This document shows, piece by piece, positions 22,584 to 34,719 of a DNA stretch of 64,000 bases. The translations under genes were made by a program, and so were the position numbers. Location: the NCBI RefSeq assembly GCF_030272615.1, contig NC_081411.1:44839517-44903516 (forward strand), given 5' to 3'. A model generated the notes under the pieces. It had not been told where the DNA came from. It searched no databases and worked only from the letters and a program-made list of their open reading frames with translations. How positions within the stretch are numbered: position 1 is the first letter of the stretch; every line of letters begins with the position of its first letter. Source of the DNA: Cryptomeria japonica (Eukaryota > Streptophyta > Pinopsida > Cupressales > Cupressaceae).

Positions 22584-24851
22584 TTAAGAGAAGTTAGGGA
22601 GAAGCTAAAAAACAACTAAGGATTGGATACATGAAAGCCAAAATGGGTCCCGACAACAAGGCTTGATGAAGTACCCAAGTACAATGAAATCTCTATAAAA
22701 TGGAGAAAAAGGAGAAAACCCTGTGGGAACAAAATTCCTCTCCAAGAAGAGATGAAAGCTCAAGTTAAGGACTAAGAAGCCTCCAAACAAGAAAATTTCC
22801 CAAAAAAAAGAATAAAGGATGAACATGAAGAACACCACTGAAGCATGAAGCTATAAACACTGTCGAAGAATAACTATCGATCTGAAGAACCTCCACTAGA
22901 ATAGAAGATGATTAGGTAGAGAAGACTATAATCTACATGAGTGCCCCCAAATAACACTACTCAAATTAGATGGCAAACAAAGGTAAATGACTAAAATCGA
23001 AGATACAGATGGCAAAAAACACCAAAGTTTGAAGAGTCGATCAATTGAAGATGGAAGGTTGCCTCCAAAAATAGGAATGAAAGAGTGGCCATATGGTAAA
23101 TGATCCATCTCACTGAAATGCATAGGTAACCAGCTACTGCATCCACCTAGTACATAGGAACAAATACTGAATACATAGCTCAATCCAGTGAACCAAGGAA
23201 GGATTAGAACCAACAACCAATAGGAGAAAACCCCCCATAATGCTGACAAGGGACAAGTGATAGGTACATTGAAACTGAATGCTAAGAAAAATTGCATGAC
23301 AAAGAACCAGGAACATCGAGAGTGCAAAAAAAAGTAAAAACACATATAAAGGCTAGTGTCGTGGAAGGAAGACTCACTTGACACACATCATGAGGCTAAT
23401 GTCATGGAAGGAATACTCACATGACAAAGGTAGATGGAAAACAAAGACAAAAATCAAACCCCCATGGCATTTTATTATGGACTGCGAGTACAATAAGGCA
23501 CAAGATGTGCAAGATCCCAAGCATGCAAGGCATAGTGGTACTTTATCTTAGTGTGTTTGCAAAAAAGAAAATGCTTACAAAATGATGTATACAATGCTCA
23601 AACAAGACAAAAGGCTATAAATACATGAAGAAAAACCAAAAACAATTCATCCCATGCAAACAAGAACCTTTCACGATCTCATATGTTGAAGTAATTCACC
23701 AGAATGTGAAAACACAAAATACTAAATAAAATGTACCTGGAGTAAAATAGGGGAAAAGTGCATGGGTAGCTATGAAGAGCTCTAAAACACCATCCCAACA
23801 CTGCTAGAATCACAAAAAATAGAGGAAATGATGAAAAGATATGAGCTCAGGACTAAAAACAAAACCTCTGACTTCAAATGCATGTAGAACGTACCATGAG
23901 CAAAACCAAGTAATAAAAACCATAACTCCGAAAAGTAGACAAAACCAACTTTCCGACGATATCTAGTTTGCCAAAAAATAATATTTTATGCCCAAGTTAT
24001 GGGAAAAAAACAAACAAACCTATTTTAGGGCACAAAGAGGGTTAAAAGGGGGCCAATATGTTGTCCGTACTGCTGATGTTAGAATGATGTCATGCTGATG
24101 TCAGCACTAATGCATGGTACTTTTCTTGCAAAAAGTTTGACCTCTTTTTTTTTTCATTAAAAAAAATAACCTTCAAAACAGAAAATTTGCATCCCTAAAA
24201 TATTATTTAACAAAAATATTTATGCATAATGATTTTTTTTTAACCAGATTTTTTTTGAAATTTTTTTGATGCAGGTTCTGATGCGCGTACTGGTTGTAGG
24301 ACTGTATGGATTTTTGTGCCTTGTAAAGTGTGCTAATAAAAACTCACCAAAACAATTTCTGACCTTCGATTTTGATGATTTGGTAGGTGATTTAGGGGCT
24401 TTTGGGTCTTCTAAGCACAATGGCGACCTTTGTTTTGTGCCAAAGTGCCCAAATTTTTTAGCTACCCCCATATTTTTCCTCAATTTGTGTGCCCTCAGCT
24501 AAATTGACCTGTACAAGAAAAAAAAATTACCTCAGAGGTCTCTGATGCTCAAATTCGTCGAATTATATACAAAAAATTCATGAAATCAACCTCCTGAAGC
24601 CAATTGCGAGGTCCTTTTGTGCCCAAATTGCTCCAAAAAATAGGTGCCCCTTGGATCACAAAAAAACGTTGAATCTTCAAACCCTCACAAACCTAGCCCC
24701 ATGATTAAAAAATTGACAAACAAAAGGTCAATATTGACTATTTTGCATGTGTTAGATTCAATGGTGAGGTCCAAATCAACCTAAATTGCACAAAAGACCT
24801 GTTACAGGTAGAATCTCCCAATCTAGAGAACAAGAAAGCCTTAGGTCTGAA
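22584..24851 (-). other. LARD-like element, internal region without pol
   Basis: No reverse transcriptase, integrase or zinc-knuckle motif was found on either strand. The longest minus-strand frame (23384-22926, 152 codons) is rich in Phe, Ser and Cys and looks like chance. A 43-base tandem duplication (GGCTAGTGTCGTGGAAGG and GGCTAATGTCATGGAAGG) lies at 23351-23436. Confidence 0.6.
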
Positions 24852-24863
24852 GCTCTGATACAA
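24852..24863 (-). other. LARD-like element, primer binding site
   Basis: Minus strand TTGTATCAGAGC against the usual TGGTATCAGAGC, next to the 5' LTR at 24864. Confidence 0.7.
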
Positions 24864-25216
24864 TTTTAAAGTAGTAGAATACAACCTCACATAACCCAAT
24901 GAACACCTGTATGCAAATAACTAGTTACAACAATGGAAGATTCACAAAACACAAAGATTTCTTTGAAAACCCAGAGAAAGAATATGCAATAATAATAATT
25001 AGATTGGTTAAGGAATTCAAAGGGATCAATCATTGTAAAAGGAGATCAAACCTAAAAAGGAAAACCCTAAAAAAAATTAATAATTAATAAATTAATTATT
25101 AATATTCCTAAGTTTAGCTTCCTAAATTTATCTTAAGTGAAATAGAGAAAAGGTGACTTAATTATTAAATCAATATGATTTAATTAATCAAGTAAACTAA
25201 TACCTTTACTCTAACA
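24864..25216 (-). repeat. LARD-like element, 5' LTR
   Basis: Homologous to 22215-22570. Its inner end is TTTTAAAG where the partner has TGTTAAAG, so the terminal TG has decayed. Confidence 0.87.
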
Positions 25217-26369
25217 ATAACAATAAGTAGAAAAAAAATTAGGGCAATCGTATAACGATGATACACAGATTGAATGACCAAGAACAATGTTTAATTCCAA
25301 CAAACAAACAAGAAATAATATATAATGTGTATTTTTGTATGACCCGTGATTTATTGTTTTGTTTGAATGTATAGATATTTTTTTAGGTTGTAGTGAAAAA
25401 AAGGAAGTTGATATGAGATGAATGGTGCAAAATGTGTATGATTGATTGAGGAGGCAAGCTAAATTAACATTACCAAACATTAAGTTTGAGATAGCCACAC
25501 AGTGAATTGAAACTAATGGGAAAAGGAAGTGAATTGAAATTTGATTGGTTGTACCTTACACAATTAATGTATAGATAAAATTTGCTACTATGTAGACATA
25601 TTCAACTTTTCACATAGTGTATTTGCCTAATTGATCATAGATTTAATGAAAGCCCCAAAAATATGTATTCGCTTAAGTACAAAGTATATCCATCTAATAA
25701 ATGTATTTTCCTATGGCATGTTTTCACTTATTGGTAGACCTATTTAATGAAGTCGCACTCTAGGATTGCATCTAATATATTGGCATTATTTTTCATTCTT
25801 TTGTCAAGGTGTAGAGTTCTTTCACTTTTTCCTAAGAAAATTTAGTAATGTATTGTGTGGAAAGTATCTAAGAATGCATCTATCTAACTTATTATGCTTT
25901 TTTCTAATTAACTAGCACTTGTACCAAAAATAGGTACAATGGTTACACCTATAGTCAAATATACTTTGAATGATATATTAAAGGCTACAAATCCTAATAA
26001 TGATGTTTATGTATTGCATTATTTAAAAATTAACATGGTAAGAGACAACTATGTTTAAAATAAATGTGAATACCACCTTGAACATTATGTAATAGTTTCA
26101 TTTATTTATTATGAATACCACATTGAATATTATTTAATCATTTATTTAATATCATAGTTAGTGGTAATCAATCATTTTAAGACTTGCCATAAAGAACATA
26201 AACAAATAGAATTGATTGTGATTTAGATAAATATACATTGTTTTTTATAGTGTAACAATGAGAGCTCTCAACAATGAAGTCCACAACCCGTTATTATTTA
26301 CATTATTGACATTTGAATTATTATATTAATTTTATTATTACAATATTATATTATTGTTATATTATTAAG

Positions 26370-26428
<59 letters not shown>

Positions 26429-27064
26429 CATAAGATTATTATTATATATTATTAAAGATTATAACACACACACACACACAATCATATAATTGCACCATAA
26501 TCCAAAATAGAATATAATTTAATCATAATCAATTACTCTACTCAATGCTTTATCAAACTTAATTCAACTCTAACATTAAATGAACATTAATTAAACCAAA
26601 ACGCTTATGCAAATAACTCTAAAACCGAATGTAACTTAAAATTTATTATTTTCAACTAATTATTTTTATTTTCCTTTTTGTTTCAACTCTTATAATTATT
26701 CACATCTTGAAATCTTTATAGTTACTACAAGTATTTTGTTCTAATCTAACAATTTTTTTTTTAATTATATTTTGAACTATTAAAGAATTTTTTTTTTGAA
26801 TTACAAGAAGGTTGGACCTTTCAATTATTACTTCTTTTATAATAATAATAATAAAAATTAAATCATTGAATTTTTAATAGTTATATTATGTTTGAAAAAG
26901 TTATCATATTGAAAATATTTATTAATATTTGAATTTAATTATTTCTTATTAAGCATAGTAGAATAATACTTTGTTATTATTATATTATCCTTATTATATT
27001 ATTTTTTTGTAATTTATATAATAATATTATTAGTATTAATATATTATAATGATTATGATATTGT
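25217..27064. other. AT-rich spacer with microsatellites
   Basis: No gene was seen. It holds a (TA)n run at about 26375-26424, a (CA)n run at about 26464-26480, and long low-complexity A/T stretches to 27064. These make it a likely matrix-attachment or slippage-prone spacer, but no function can be shown. Confidence 0.7.
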
Positions 27065-27246
27065 ATTATTATTGTTTTTGATAAAGATAAACAAGTTTTA
27101 CAGAGCCCTGAAACCTAGAGTTTTACAGACCAAGGCTAGTAGCCAACCAAACATTAAAGCTAAGAGAAATAGGGGAAAAACTCCCACATAGATTAAATGC
27201 CAAAAAGACAGACAAATAGAGCCAAAAAAATAGGGCAAAGCACTCA

Positions 27247-28875
27247 ACTGAGATAGTGCACCAATTCAGTATTCTTCTGAATAATCTTCTTATTAATTTT
27301 CTCCAAATCATCTATGATGAATCTAGAGGTTCCTTGGTCCTAGCTTCGGCTCCTGGTTCTAGTGCAAGGACCTGAGCTATTCTTCCCACCAACAACACTC
27401 TATCCACCCTCTGAAGTATTCTTTTTTTGTTTTACCCCCAAGGGAGGATCACTAGAAATGGGTCTAGATCTATAGTCGGCCATCATGGAACGGATTTTAT
27501 CCAAACCATCAGCACTACTTTTCATCGCCTCCCTGTTGATTTCCACCAGATTGTCCAGGCTCTCCTTGATATCATTCACATACTCTTCCAGCTTATCAAT
27601 TATGTTCTCATGGAAGACCTTCAAAGTTTCAACATCCAGAGATATCTTCTAGATCATGCTCATGATCTTCTCAGTTTTACTAGGCCCAAGGGACTTTGTG
27701 AAAGTTTCAATAATTCCCTTAATCCCATCTTTCAGGGTTCCAATTTCCTTATCCACCCACTTCCAGTAGTTTTCCTAACTTCTAGTGACCTCCAAAAATA
27801 GGTTTCCCAACATCTTCTCCTCCAAAAACAGGTTTCCCAACACCTTCTCCTCCTTTTTGTCGCCTTCATTCTCCTTATCCACATTCCCCTGTTTCTCATT
27901 ATCCACATTAATGGGGATGTCCAACCTAATTTTGTGGTCCAAGTCTTTGGACCCACTTGATTTGGTTAATTTCATTTTCCTTTTGGTGGGGGGCTCCAAG
28001 GCTTGCATTTTCTTGCTGCTAGATTTAAACTTACTTGACGCCCACCTTGGAGGATTGGTTTTCCTTCTACTGTTAGTTCCTAAGGTCACCATAAGCTCCG
28101 CTTCTTTCTTTGATCTATACTCAGGGTCCTCTGAATCCTTGATGTCGCGCCAGTCCATGGTAGTACCATTATCATCCTCATCCATCTCTATGTCAGAAAC
28201 AAACTGCACATTAGGGTTAAAGGAGGAAATGTGGGTTTTATCTTTGGGGGAGGGTTTCACTTCATGAGCTTTGGCATATTCCATAATCAACATGATAATC
28301 CCTTCATGAAGCACATGGTTATCCTAGTTTTCAATATGTTTAACTAAACTATTCTCCAATGATGAAACCAAGTAGAAGAGGATGGAGATAAATCTGCCAT
28401 GTCTAAAATGATTTAAGATAGTAAAATGATATGAGAAAATACTAGCATATCTACCATCAAGGGTGATGTACCTCATGATGAATTCTACTATATCAGCCTA
28501 GAGGGAAATCAACTCTTTCCTATTGTAGCCATCGTCTACCATTTTTGGAACCCTCTGTTGTTCCTTTTCCTTATCATAAAAGGCAGCGATGGCCTCCTCA
28601 CTCAACTTCCTGTCTCTATAAAATTTCCTATCTTTCATATCTAGACTAGTAATAATGGCAACCGGGTTTTCATTAACTTAAAACTCTACATTGAAAGTGG
28701 CCATCACACCCTTAATCCAACCTTTGACAAATCTTTTCATAACCAGGGAAGAATGACCATGCAATCTCTCCAAAAAGGACACCATATCACTATCAGAAAT
28801 TTCCTCCCAAACCTCCTTATTCTTCCACGACTTATCATAGGTCAAGGATTCAAACCTATTCTTTTCACCTCCCAT
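27247..28875 (-). pseudogene. Unknown ORF after the LINE RNase H, about 540 codons
   Basis: ATG at 28875 opens MGGEKNRFESLTYDKSW. The frame runs to a TGA near 27247, interrupted by one TAA and about six TAG. The N-terminal part has VWEEISDSDMVSFLERLHGH, KFYRDRKLSEEAI and YITLDGRYASIFSYHF, then NHFRHG. The middle is acidic (SDIEMDEDDNGTTMDW) and then Lys-rich and possibly a nuclear localisation signal (PTKRKMKLTKSS). The C-terminal part (27660-27470) is heptad-like and predicted coiled coil by eye. An 11-residue unit LGNLFLEEKM is repeated near 27810. I do not recognise the family. It may be related to putative plant transposon proteins. Confidence 0.5.
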
Positions 28876-28986
28876 TCTGTAGCTCGAGCAATTCAGAAAG
28901 CAATACTCCAAAAGAAAAACTAGGAGGAAACAAAAACAAAAATAGGGTGGACTGAAAGTTCTAGAACTTCTCAAAGTGGTAATAAT

Positions 28987-29423
28987 TCAAAATACCACTC
29001 CAACGACTCTCATCCCATCATCATCATTAAAATCATTGGAAAGGCTAAAGATCTCAACATCATTTCTTGCCAGGTCGCACAAAGTTTTCAGGTAAGTTTC
29101 CCTTCCTTTCCACCATTTAACCACCACGTAATGTGCAGCCAAGTTGGCAACATGATCCACCGGTTTGTTTCCTTCCCAGAAAACGTGCAAGATCTTGAAA
29201 TCCTCCAGGCCAGTAATCATTTCAAGACAATCCTTGATTAAGTTTGAACAACTAGGCTTTGTACTTCCCTTAATGTATTTCACAATATTAAGTGAGTCAC
29301 TCTCTAGTCAAACCCATCTGAGCCCTTCCTTTCTTTCCATGTGTAGTATGTAGGCAGCGCTGGCCTTTGCAAAATGGTTAGTCTGGGTGCCCAAAGGGAG
29401 TGCCGCCACAGAGACCAACAAAC
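28987..29423 (-). pseudogene. LINE RNase H domain, C-terminal end of ORF2
   Basis: The minus-strand frame reads LPLGTQTNHFAKASAAYI, LESDSLNIVKYIKGS, and FKILHVFWEGNKPVDHVANL, then ends at TGA 28987. This is the plant RNase H-like (RVT_3) domain found at the end of L1-type LINE ORF2: an acidic residue in ESDS, and the D of the last motif in PVDHVANLA. One TGA lies just before LESDS where TGG is likely. Reverse transcriptase, which should precede it, is absent. Confidence 0.78.
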
Positions 29424-30618
29424 CTAAATTATATAATTATATGTTTATATTATTCTTTTTTATTTTGTACATTCTTTTGAAACACTTTGAAAAAAAGTAA
29501 AATAAAATTATATAGATCACAACCTAAAATGAACCATTTTAACCATTATCATTACCCTATTCCAACTCTTTATGGTAGAACCATAAACCTAATTCTAATT
29601 GTAATTGAACCCAATTTATTTGGAAGCCCTAGTCCTTACCCTATAGTTAATTTAACTCTAACCCTAAATGAACACTAATTTTTTTTATTTTGGTTTAGGC
29701 GTGGATTCTCATAGTTCCTTAATATTATTCACATGTCAAAATCTTTAAATTTCTATAAGCATTTTGTTATAATCCTATAATTTAATTATATTAATTTCCA
29801 TTTATATCCAATCAATGAGTGGAAAATTTATTTATTACACTAAAATTGACGAAGATCACTTCAGTTGTCTAAAGTTAACCTTTGAGTTAGAAATTAGTAA
29901 AACAAAATCTTTTAACAAAAATAAAAAGAAGTGATAGGAAAAAAATCATGAATAAAAACTCATTTCAAAATAACTTTTACAAAAATCTATCATTTATGAC
30001 ATTTAGAAAGTGCATTCAATAGTGACATATCTATTACATACTAAAATAAAATTATTTCTATAATTAATATTCATCATTTATCTTTCAAATAAAGTATTTA
30101 AGATATCCATATTAGTAATTATGATAAATGGTTCTTAATCTAATATGATTTTTTATTTTATTTTATTTTAAAAGAATCTTATGTTAAATGGAGAAAAACA
30201 TTTGAGAAGGACTTATAATTTATATAAAAGACTAATAATAAATATAATGTAAATCTAAAATAATTAAAAATAAGTTTAATATGAAATTAAAAGATTGTTA
30301 AGCATAAAAAACATTTAAACAAGATAATATTACTACTTTTTAAGATAATAATATTAATTATAAAATGCATACAATTCAAATTAAAGTTTATTTTTTTTAT
30401 CTTATTAAACATAAAAAATTAAATATCATTTTTAAATTATAATAAAAGAATATAAATTTTTGAAAGAATCTAGTTCTCAAAGGTTTCAAATTATAATAAA
30501 AGAATATAATGTTTTTGACATAATCTAGTTTTGAAAGACTATTTATTCGTATGATATTTCAAATTTCTGTAAGAATATTGCCTAGTTGTAATGATTTTTT
30601 GATTTCAACCTTTTATTG

Positions 30619-30656
<38 letters not shown>

Positions 30657-30945
30657 TAAAATAACTTAAAATAATAATATTAATTATAAAATCAAACATA
30701 ATTTAATTATAAATTAAAAAAATTATATAATTTTTCTTTAAATATAACCAATATATAAATACGAAAGCAATTTAAACAAAAATTGAGATAAATGCGATGT
30801 TAAATTATCATATTGTGGTTATGAGACACATACTTTGGCTACCCTTAATGGTGACTGGTATAAAGTAGTGCATGCAAGTTTTTTTCTACTTGAATGAGGT
30901 ACAATATATTTAAGTACGGACTGTCACAATGTTCAGTGGATAGTG
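29424..30945. other. AT-rich spacer
   Basis: No gene. There is an (AT)n run at about 30620-30651 and a short direct repeat of the type AAATTATAATAAAAGAATATAA near 30435 and 30487. Confidence 0.6.
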
Positions 30946-31134
30946 TAAAGGTAGAGACTGTGACGCTGTCTGGGAACCACCAAAGACACTCTTCGTTGCT
31001 CTTGAATTCAGACGTCTCAAGTTCTTCCGGATGCGTTTTCACGTATCTCGCCAATGTTAATGAACCAACTTGAGTTATTTGCATTGGTGTCCATTACATT
31101 CAGGACGGAGAGGGGATTACCCTTTTCAGCTGTT
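30946..31134 (-). pseudogene. COMT pseudogene copy C, chimeric with internal deletion
   Basis: 31134-31050 (minus) matches exon 1 codons for TAEKGNPLSVLNVMD and SSWFINIG, like residues 43-70 of the intact protein. It then joins directly to 31049-30946, which matches the end of exon 2: YVKTHPEELETSEFKSN, then WWFPDSVTVSTF. The rest of exon 1, the intron and the first two thirds of exon 2 are missing, as is everything before residue 43. The join changes the frame. The copy cannot give an enzyme: motif I and all metal ligands are gone. Confidence 0.92.
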
Positions 31135-32299
31135 TTCACGTCATTATTTCTTAAATTAGGTTAATTGAGTTTCGAAGTATATATAATGCAATAAATAACT
31201 AATTAAATTTAGGGTTCGTTCTCACTTTTTTGTCTAATCTTATGGAAGATGATGGAATTACTATGCTAGGGCATTTGAAAATAGTCTATGAGCAGGCTAT
31301 CTCAAGGTTTCTTAGGAACATATGTTTATGTCCATCTTGCGACTCTTCCTCAAGGCATTACAAATATGTCCATACCCATCTTGGGATTTACCAATTTAGT
31401 GACTGAATTACTCCACCTTTCCCTACACAAACCCCTATCCGTATGTAGGCATTAGCAAAGATCGAGGACTAGACTGTTTAATATATTGGTCTTTAATGCA
31501 CTATGAATTAATATGAAATTAAGTATAACTGCCATACATATTGTAGTTTGTATTAATATTACTACTAAATTTTGCATAAGAACATGATCAAGCTTCATAT
31601 ATTAAGCATACATATTAAGTACATCCCCATGCATACCACCATGAACAAGGATTTTACTGCATATAACCTAATAGTAGTTTTGATCTGATCTGATATGATG
31701 GATGGTGATATCCATGAAGGCTTTTGATTGTTTTCCTTTATATCTCTCAATGTGTGAGAGAGGTCACACTAGTTCATCATGTATGCCCTTTGGTAAGACA
31801 CAAACTCTTTCACTATTAGCACCATTTCGAAGAGTGCTATTCTTCATTATTTTTGTCCTTTGAAAGGGACACAACCTTTTACATTCAGATCTCCATTTAT
31901 TATTTAAATCAGATATGCACTTCTAATTCCCAAATTATCCCCTCTTCAAATGAGTTGTCTTCTCCCTTTTATACCTCATATTTGAGGGATCCACAACTTA
32001 TCATTTCATGAGTTTTGACCATTCATTAACTTTAATCAAATTTTATTTATATTTAATTATATTCTTTTATATTTTAATTAAATTTTTATTTTTTTAGTTT
32101 TGTATTTTAATGATAATAATTTAGTTTTTATTTTTATTCTTTTGTATTTAAATTTTATTATTATTATCTATTATTATATCATATTTCAAAATGGGAACAT
32201 TACAAAATATCAATTGATCTTTAATTTATTAGTAAAGTTGAATGGTTTTAAATGAATTCATTGGAGATTCAATCTTGTGATTCTTTACATTCCCAAGTT
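31135..32299. other. Spacer upstream of COMT copy C
   Basis: No coding signal was found. It lies between the chimeric pseudogene and the homologous upstream flank, in the position where the promoter and first codons of copy C should be, so it may be an insertion or replacement. Confidence 0.45.
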
Positions 32300-34157
32300 T
32301 GAAAATACATATTATTGATTAAAAGACTTTAATAAGATATTTCATGGAGGGGTTGCAATGAAAGCATGCAAAAAATTGGGTCACCAAGGTTTTGGTTCCA
32401 CATGGGCTTCATCTTAACATCATAAAAAACTTTACCATAATCATTTTTTCATTTTCATTTTGTTGAATTTAATCATGCTAAAGTAATCCTTAAACATGAG
32501 GTTGTGTGCAATAAGTTGAGTCCACTCTTTAGCCAAAAAGTGGAAGCATTTTTTGTGGTTTTAAAATTTTACCCACATTTGACCTAAACATTTGAAGCAC
32601 TTAGAGATTGATCCTTGAAAAATGTTAGCAATATAAAATGTAGTACTTGGAGTCTAGTTTCTAAATATGTAAATTATTTCAATGCCTAGATAATAGAAAT
32701 TGACTTTCAAAAGGGATTTCTAAAAACCACTATTTGAAAATGTCTATTTTAGGACCATACTATACACATGCATGACCACCACTTTTTGACACTATTCTTT
32801 TTTTTTTCAAACCCCTTTGGGAAAAAAAAATGTAACAAACTGAAGATTGATGAGGATACCTTTTTTGTAATTTTTTATTTATTTTTTAATTATTTTTTTA
32901 TTGGTCGTATTTGCTGTTTTAAAAACCCCTTGTGTACAACCTTCATAATTTGATCTAAACTTTTCATTTTTAAATTTTTTTTTAATTAATATCAAAAATA
33001 ATTTTGTTTAGATTGATGTCATACAATTTGTTTTTCAAAATACATAAAAACAAAAAAGTTAATAAATAAATAAGAAAACTTGATATTTCAAGTTGATGAA
33101 CCAAATCTAGTACAAATTAATTAAAAAATAGAAAAAATAACCAAATATTATATATATATATATATATAGAATCTACACAATGTAATCTCTAATGGGTTTT
33201 AATTTCATCTCTAGTAAATCTATAAAATGGGCATCAAACATATGCCAAAAGTTAGCATTTTGTTACTCACATATTCCAACCATGCACTTGCAAGTCCAAC
33301 GATTAGGTTTGGGCATTTCAGGACTTACCCAACTTGAATCCTGATGCACATGGTGGGGTAAGTTTTAATTTTTTAAATAGCAGGGCCTTGTTATGTTTTT
33401 GATTATTAAATTTCTTTTACAACATGGGGCCTCGTTCTAAAACAAAGCAAGGCCCCATTTTAATCTAGGCCTCGAAGCATAATGGGGCCCAACTATTTTT
33501 TGGTATCGCGACCCCAAACCAAAACGAGGCCCTTTTCCTAGGGGCATTGTTTCCAATGTATGAACTTATCCCTACTTGCAACCCAACTTCTTGCACCCAC
33601 CCATGATCATTAATTTGTTTTCTCTTCTTTATCTGTCTCCTCATATTGGACTAGAGATTTCATTGTCTTTGATGAGAAAGTTATAATTGTATTGGAATGG
33701 ATTTTCCTAGTTTACCTTTACTATGTTAGAATTTTTCACACTAACAATACCCAATCTAGCTTCTACTATATGTTTCAAACCAAATATTTTTTTCTCAACT
33801 TGGCCCTAGAAGAGGATATCTTCAAGGATTTAAAGGAGATATCTTATATCCAAATTAATGAAATTAGATACAACCAATGTGTCCTCTATTTAAACTTAGT
33901 CAGTTGACCTTTTCCATAATTGCCAATATTCCAAGCATAAGATCTAGGATTTCCTTCTAGTGTTTCCCCATTCTAAATAAAATACTGAACACACTTCTAA
34001 ATCTCCACCTCCTACAAAAAATAAGAGTAATTAACATTATTGAATCTCAAAGCCAAGAATTCTAGTTATAATGACTCCTTAGGTAAACCATTGTTGATAT
34101 CTAGGGCTCAATCATTGAAGTCTCAAAATACAATTTCAATACTTCCAAACATGAGGA
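32300..34157. repeat. Duplicated upstream flank of COMT copy C
   Basis: Homologous to 15370-16128 of copy A, with the same order of words (CATGCTAAAG, TAATTTGTTTTCTCTTCTTT, GACTAGAGATTTCATTGTCT, AGCATAAGATCTAGGAT). The match is interrupted by the insertion at 32500-33602. Together with the pseudogene at 30946 it shows that gene and flank were duplicated as one unit. Confidence 0.82.
32500..33602. mobile_element. Terminal-inverted-repeat DNA element, non-autonomous
   Basis: Insertion of about 1.1 kb relative to the homologous flank of copy A, which serves as empty site. The ends are imperfect inverted repeats: GGTTGTGTGCAATAAGTTGA at the left, and GGGTGGGTGCAAGAAGTTGG read inward from the right. 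The flanks share ATGA, or CATGA if one C is counted with the flank. No transposase is encoded. A cluster of GGGGCC and GGCCTCG words lies at 33380-33540. The superfamily cannot be named from a 4-5 base duplication. Confidence 0.7.
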
Positions 34158-34259
34158 AATTTGTTGAGTCCCCTCATGGGAAGATTACTATTGAGGTCAA
34201 ATTCTCTCAAGTGTCATTACTTGTGTAGTTTTAACTTCTCAAAAAGTGATCATCATTTC

Positions 34260-34707
34260 TATTGGTGTAAATAAATATTCATTTTGGATATTATTACACT
34301 TACTTAAGTTAACTTAGGATAATGCATCTCTTCGTAGTTTGGATTTGAGACACTTAGGGAAGTGTGCACTTAGGGATAGAGCTTGTAGGAGAAATTCCAC
34401 CTTTTGTGGTCTTATTTTGCTGTTACACTCCACATTCAGTGGGTCATCCACCTCTTGTGGAATATTATATTATTTCTCCTACCTACCCTTAGTATTTCTT
34501 ACCTACCCTTGTTTCTCATTGAGCCACATGTCATATTTGTGTGCTCATACATCCATATGGCCTTGCCTATATAAGCATGCCTCTATTCATTGTATTGGTT
34601 AATCCAGTTGATCATTTTGCATATTGTTGAGAATACAGTTTGTTCTTGTCATCTTATTGTCTCTTTTATGCTTTTCATTGTGCCCTTGATCTTGGCAAAA
34701 TCCTATA
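34260..34707 (+). repeat. C3 5' LTR
   Basis: Begins TATTGGTGTAAATAAATATT (the partner has TGTTGG, so the terminal G is changed to A). It ends next to the primer site. It has a 20-base duplication around CTACCTACCCTTAGTATTTC that the 3' LTR lacks. CCTATATAAGCA near 34564 is a likely TATA box. Confidence 0.93.
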
Positions 34708-34719
34708 TGGTATCAGAGC
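34708..34719 (+). other. C3 primer binding site, initiator tRNA-Met
   Basis: TGGTATCAGAGC directly after the 5' LTR. Confidence 0.94.

Larger units (their letters stand above)
22215..25216 (-). mobile_element. Non-autonomous LTR retrotransposon (LARD-like)
   Basis: Direct repeats of about 355 bases (22215-22570 and 24864-25216) flank a 2.3 kb internal part with no gag or pol. On the minus strand the upper repeat is followed by TTGTATCAGAGC, close to the initiator-Met primer site. The lower repeat is preceded by a run of G with GGAG, a good polypurine tract. The flanking bases ATAAT and ATAAC are a target duplication with one mismatch. It must have been moved by the enzymes of another element. 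Confidence 0.88.
27065..29423 (-). mobile_element. 5'-truncated LINE with a 3' ORF after RNase H
   Basis: On the minus strand the block begins inside an RNase H domain at about 29423, continues with a second long ORF, and ends near 27065 in ACAATAATAATACAA after a short 3' region. This looks like the A-rich or TAA-type tail of a plant LINE. Loss of the 5' part fits target-primed reverse transcription. I could not find a target duplication. The boundaries are approximate. Confidence 0.6.

Noticed and set aside
22926..23384. 152-codon minus-strand frame inside the LARD-like element, considered as gag.
   Set aside because: No gag core or zinc knuckle; Phe/Ser/Cys-rich composition as expected from the complement of A-rich sequence.
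24063..24109. The 14-mer TGCTGACATCAGCA and the word CAGTACGGAC occur both in the LARD-like element and in the C3 leader (35470-35559), which might link the LARD to C3.
   Set aside because: The two words are in different order and strand relation, the 14-mer is a near palindrome, and the LTRs of the two elements are unrelated. The link is too weak to claim.
26375..26424. (TA)n runs considered as origins or CRISPR-like arrays.
   Set aside because: They are plain dinucleotide microsatellites without spacers; several similar runs occur in other spacers.
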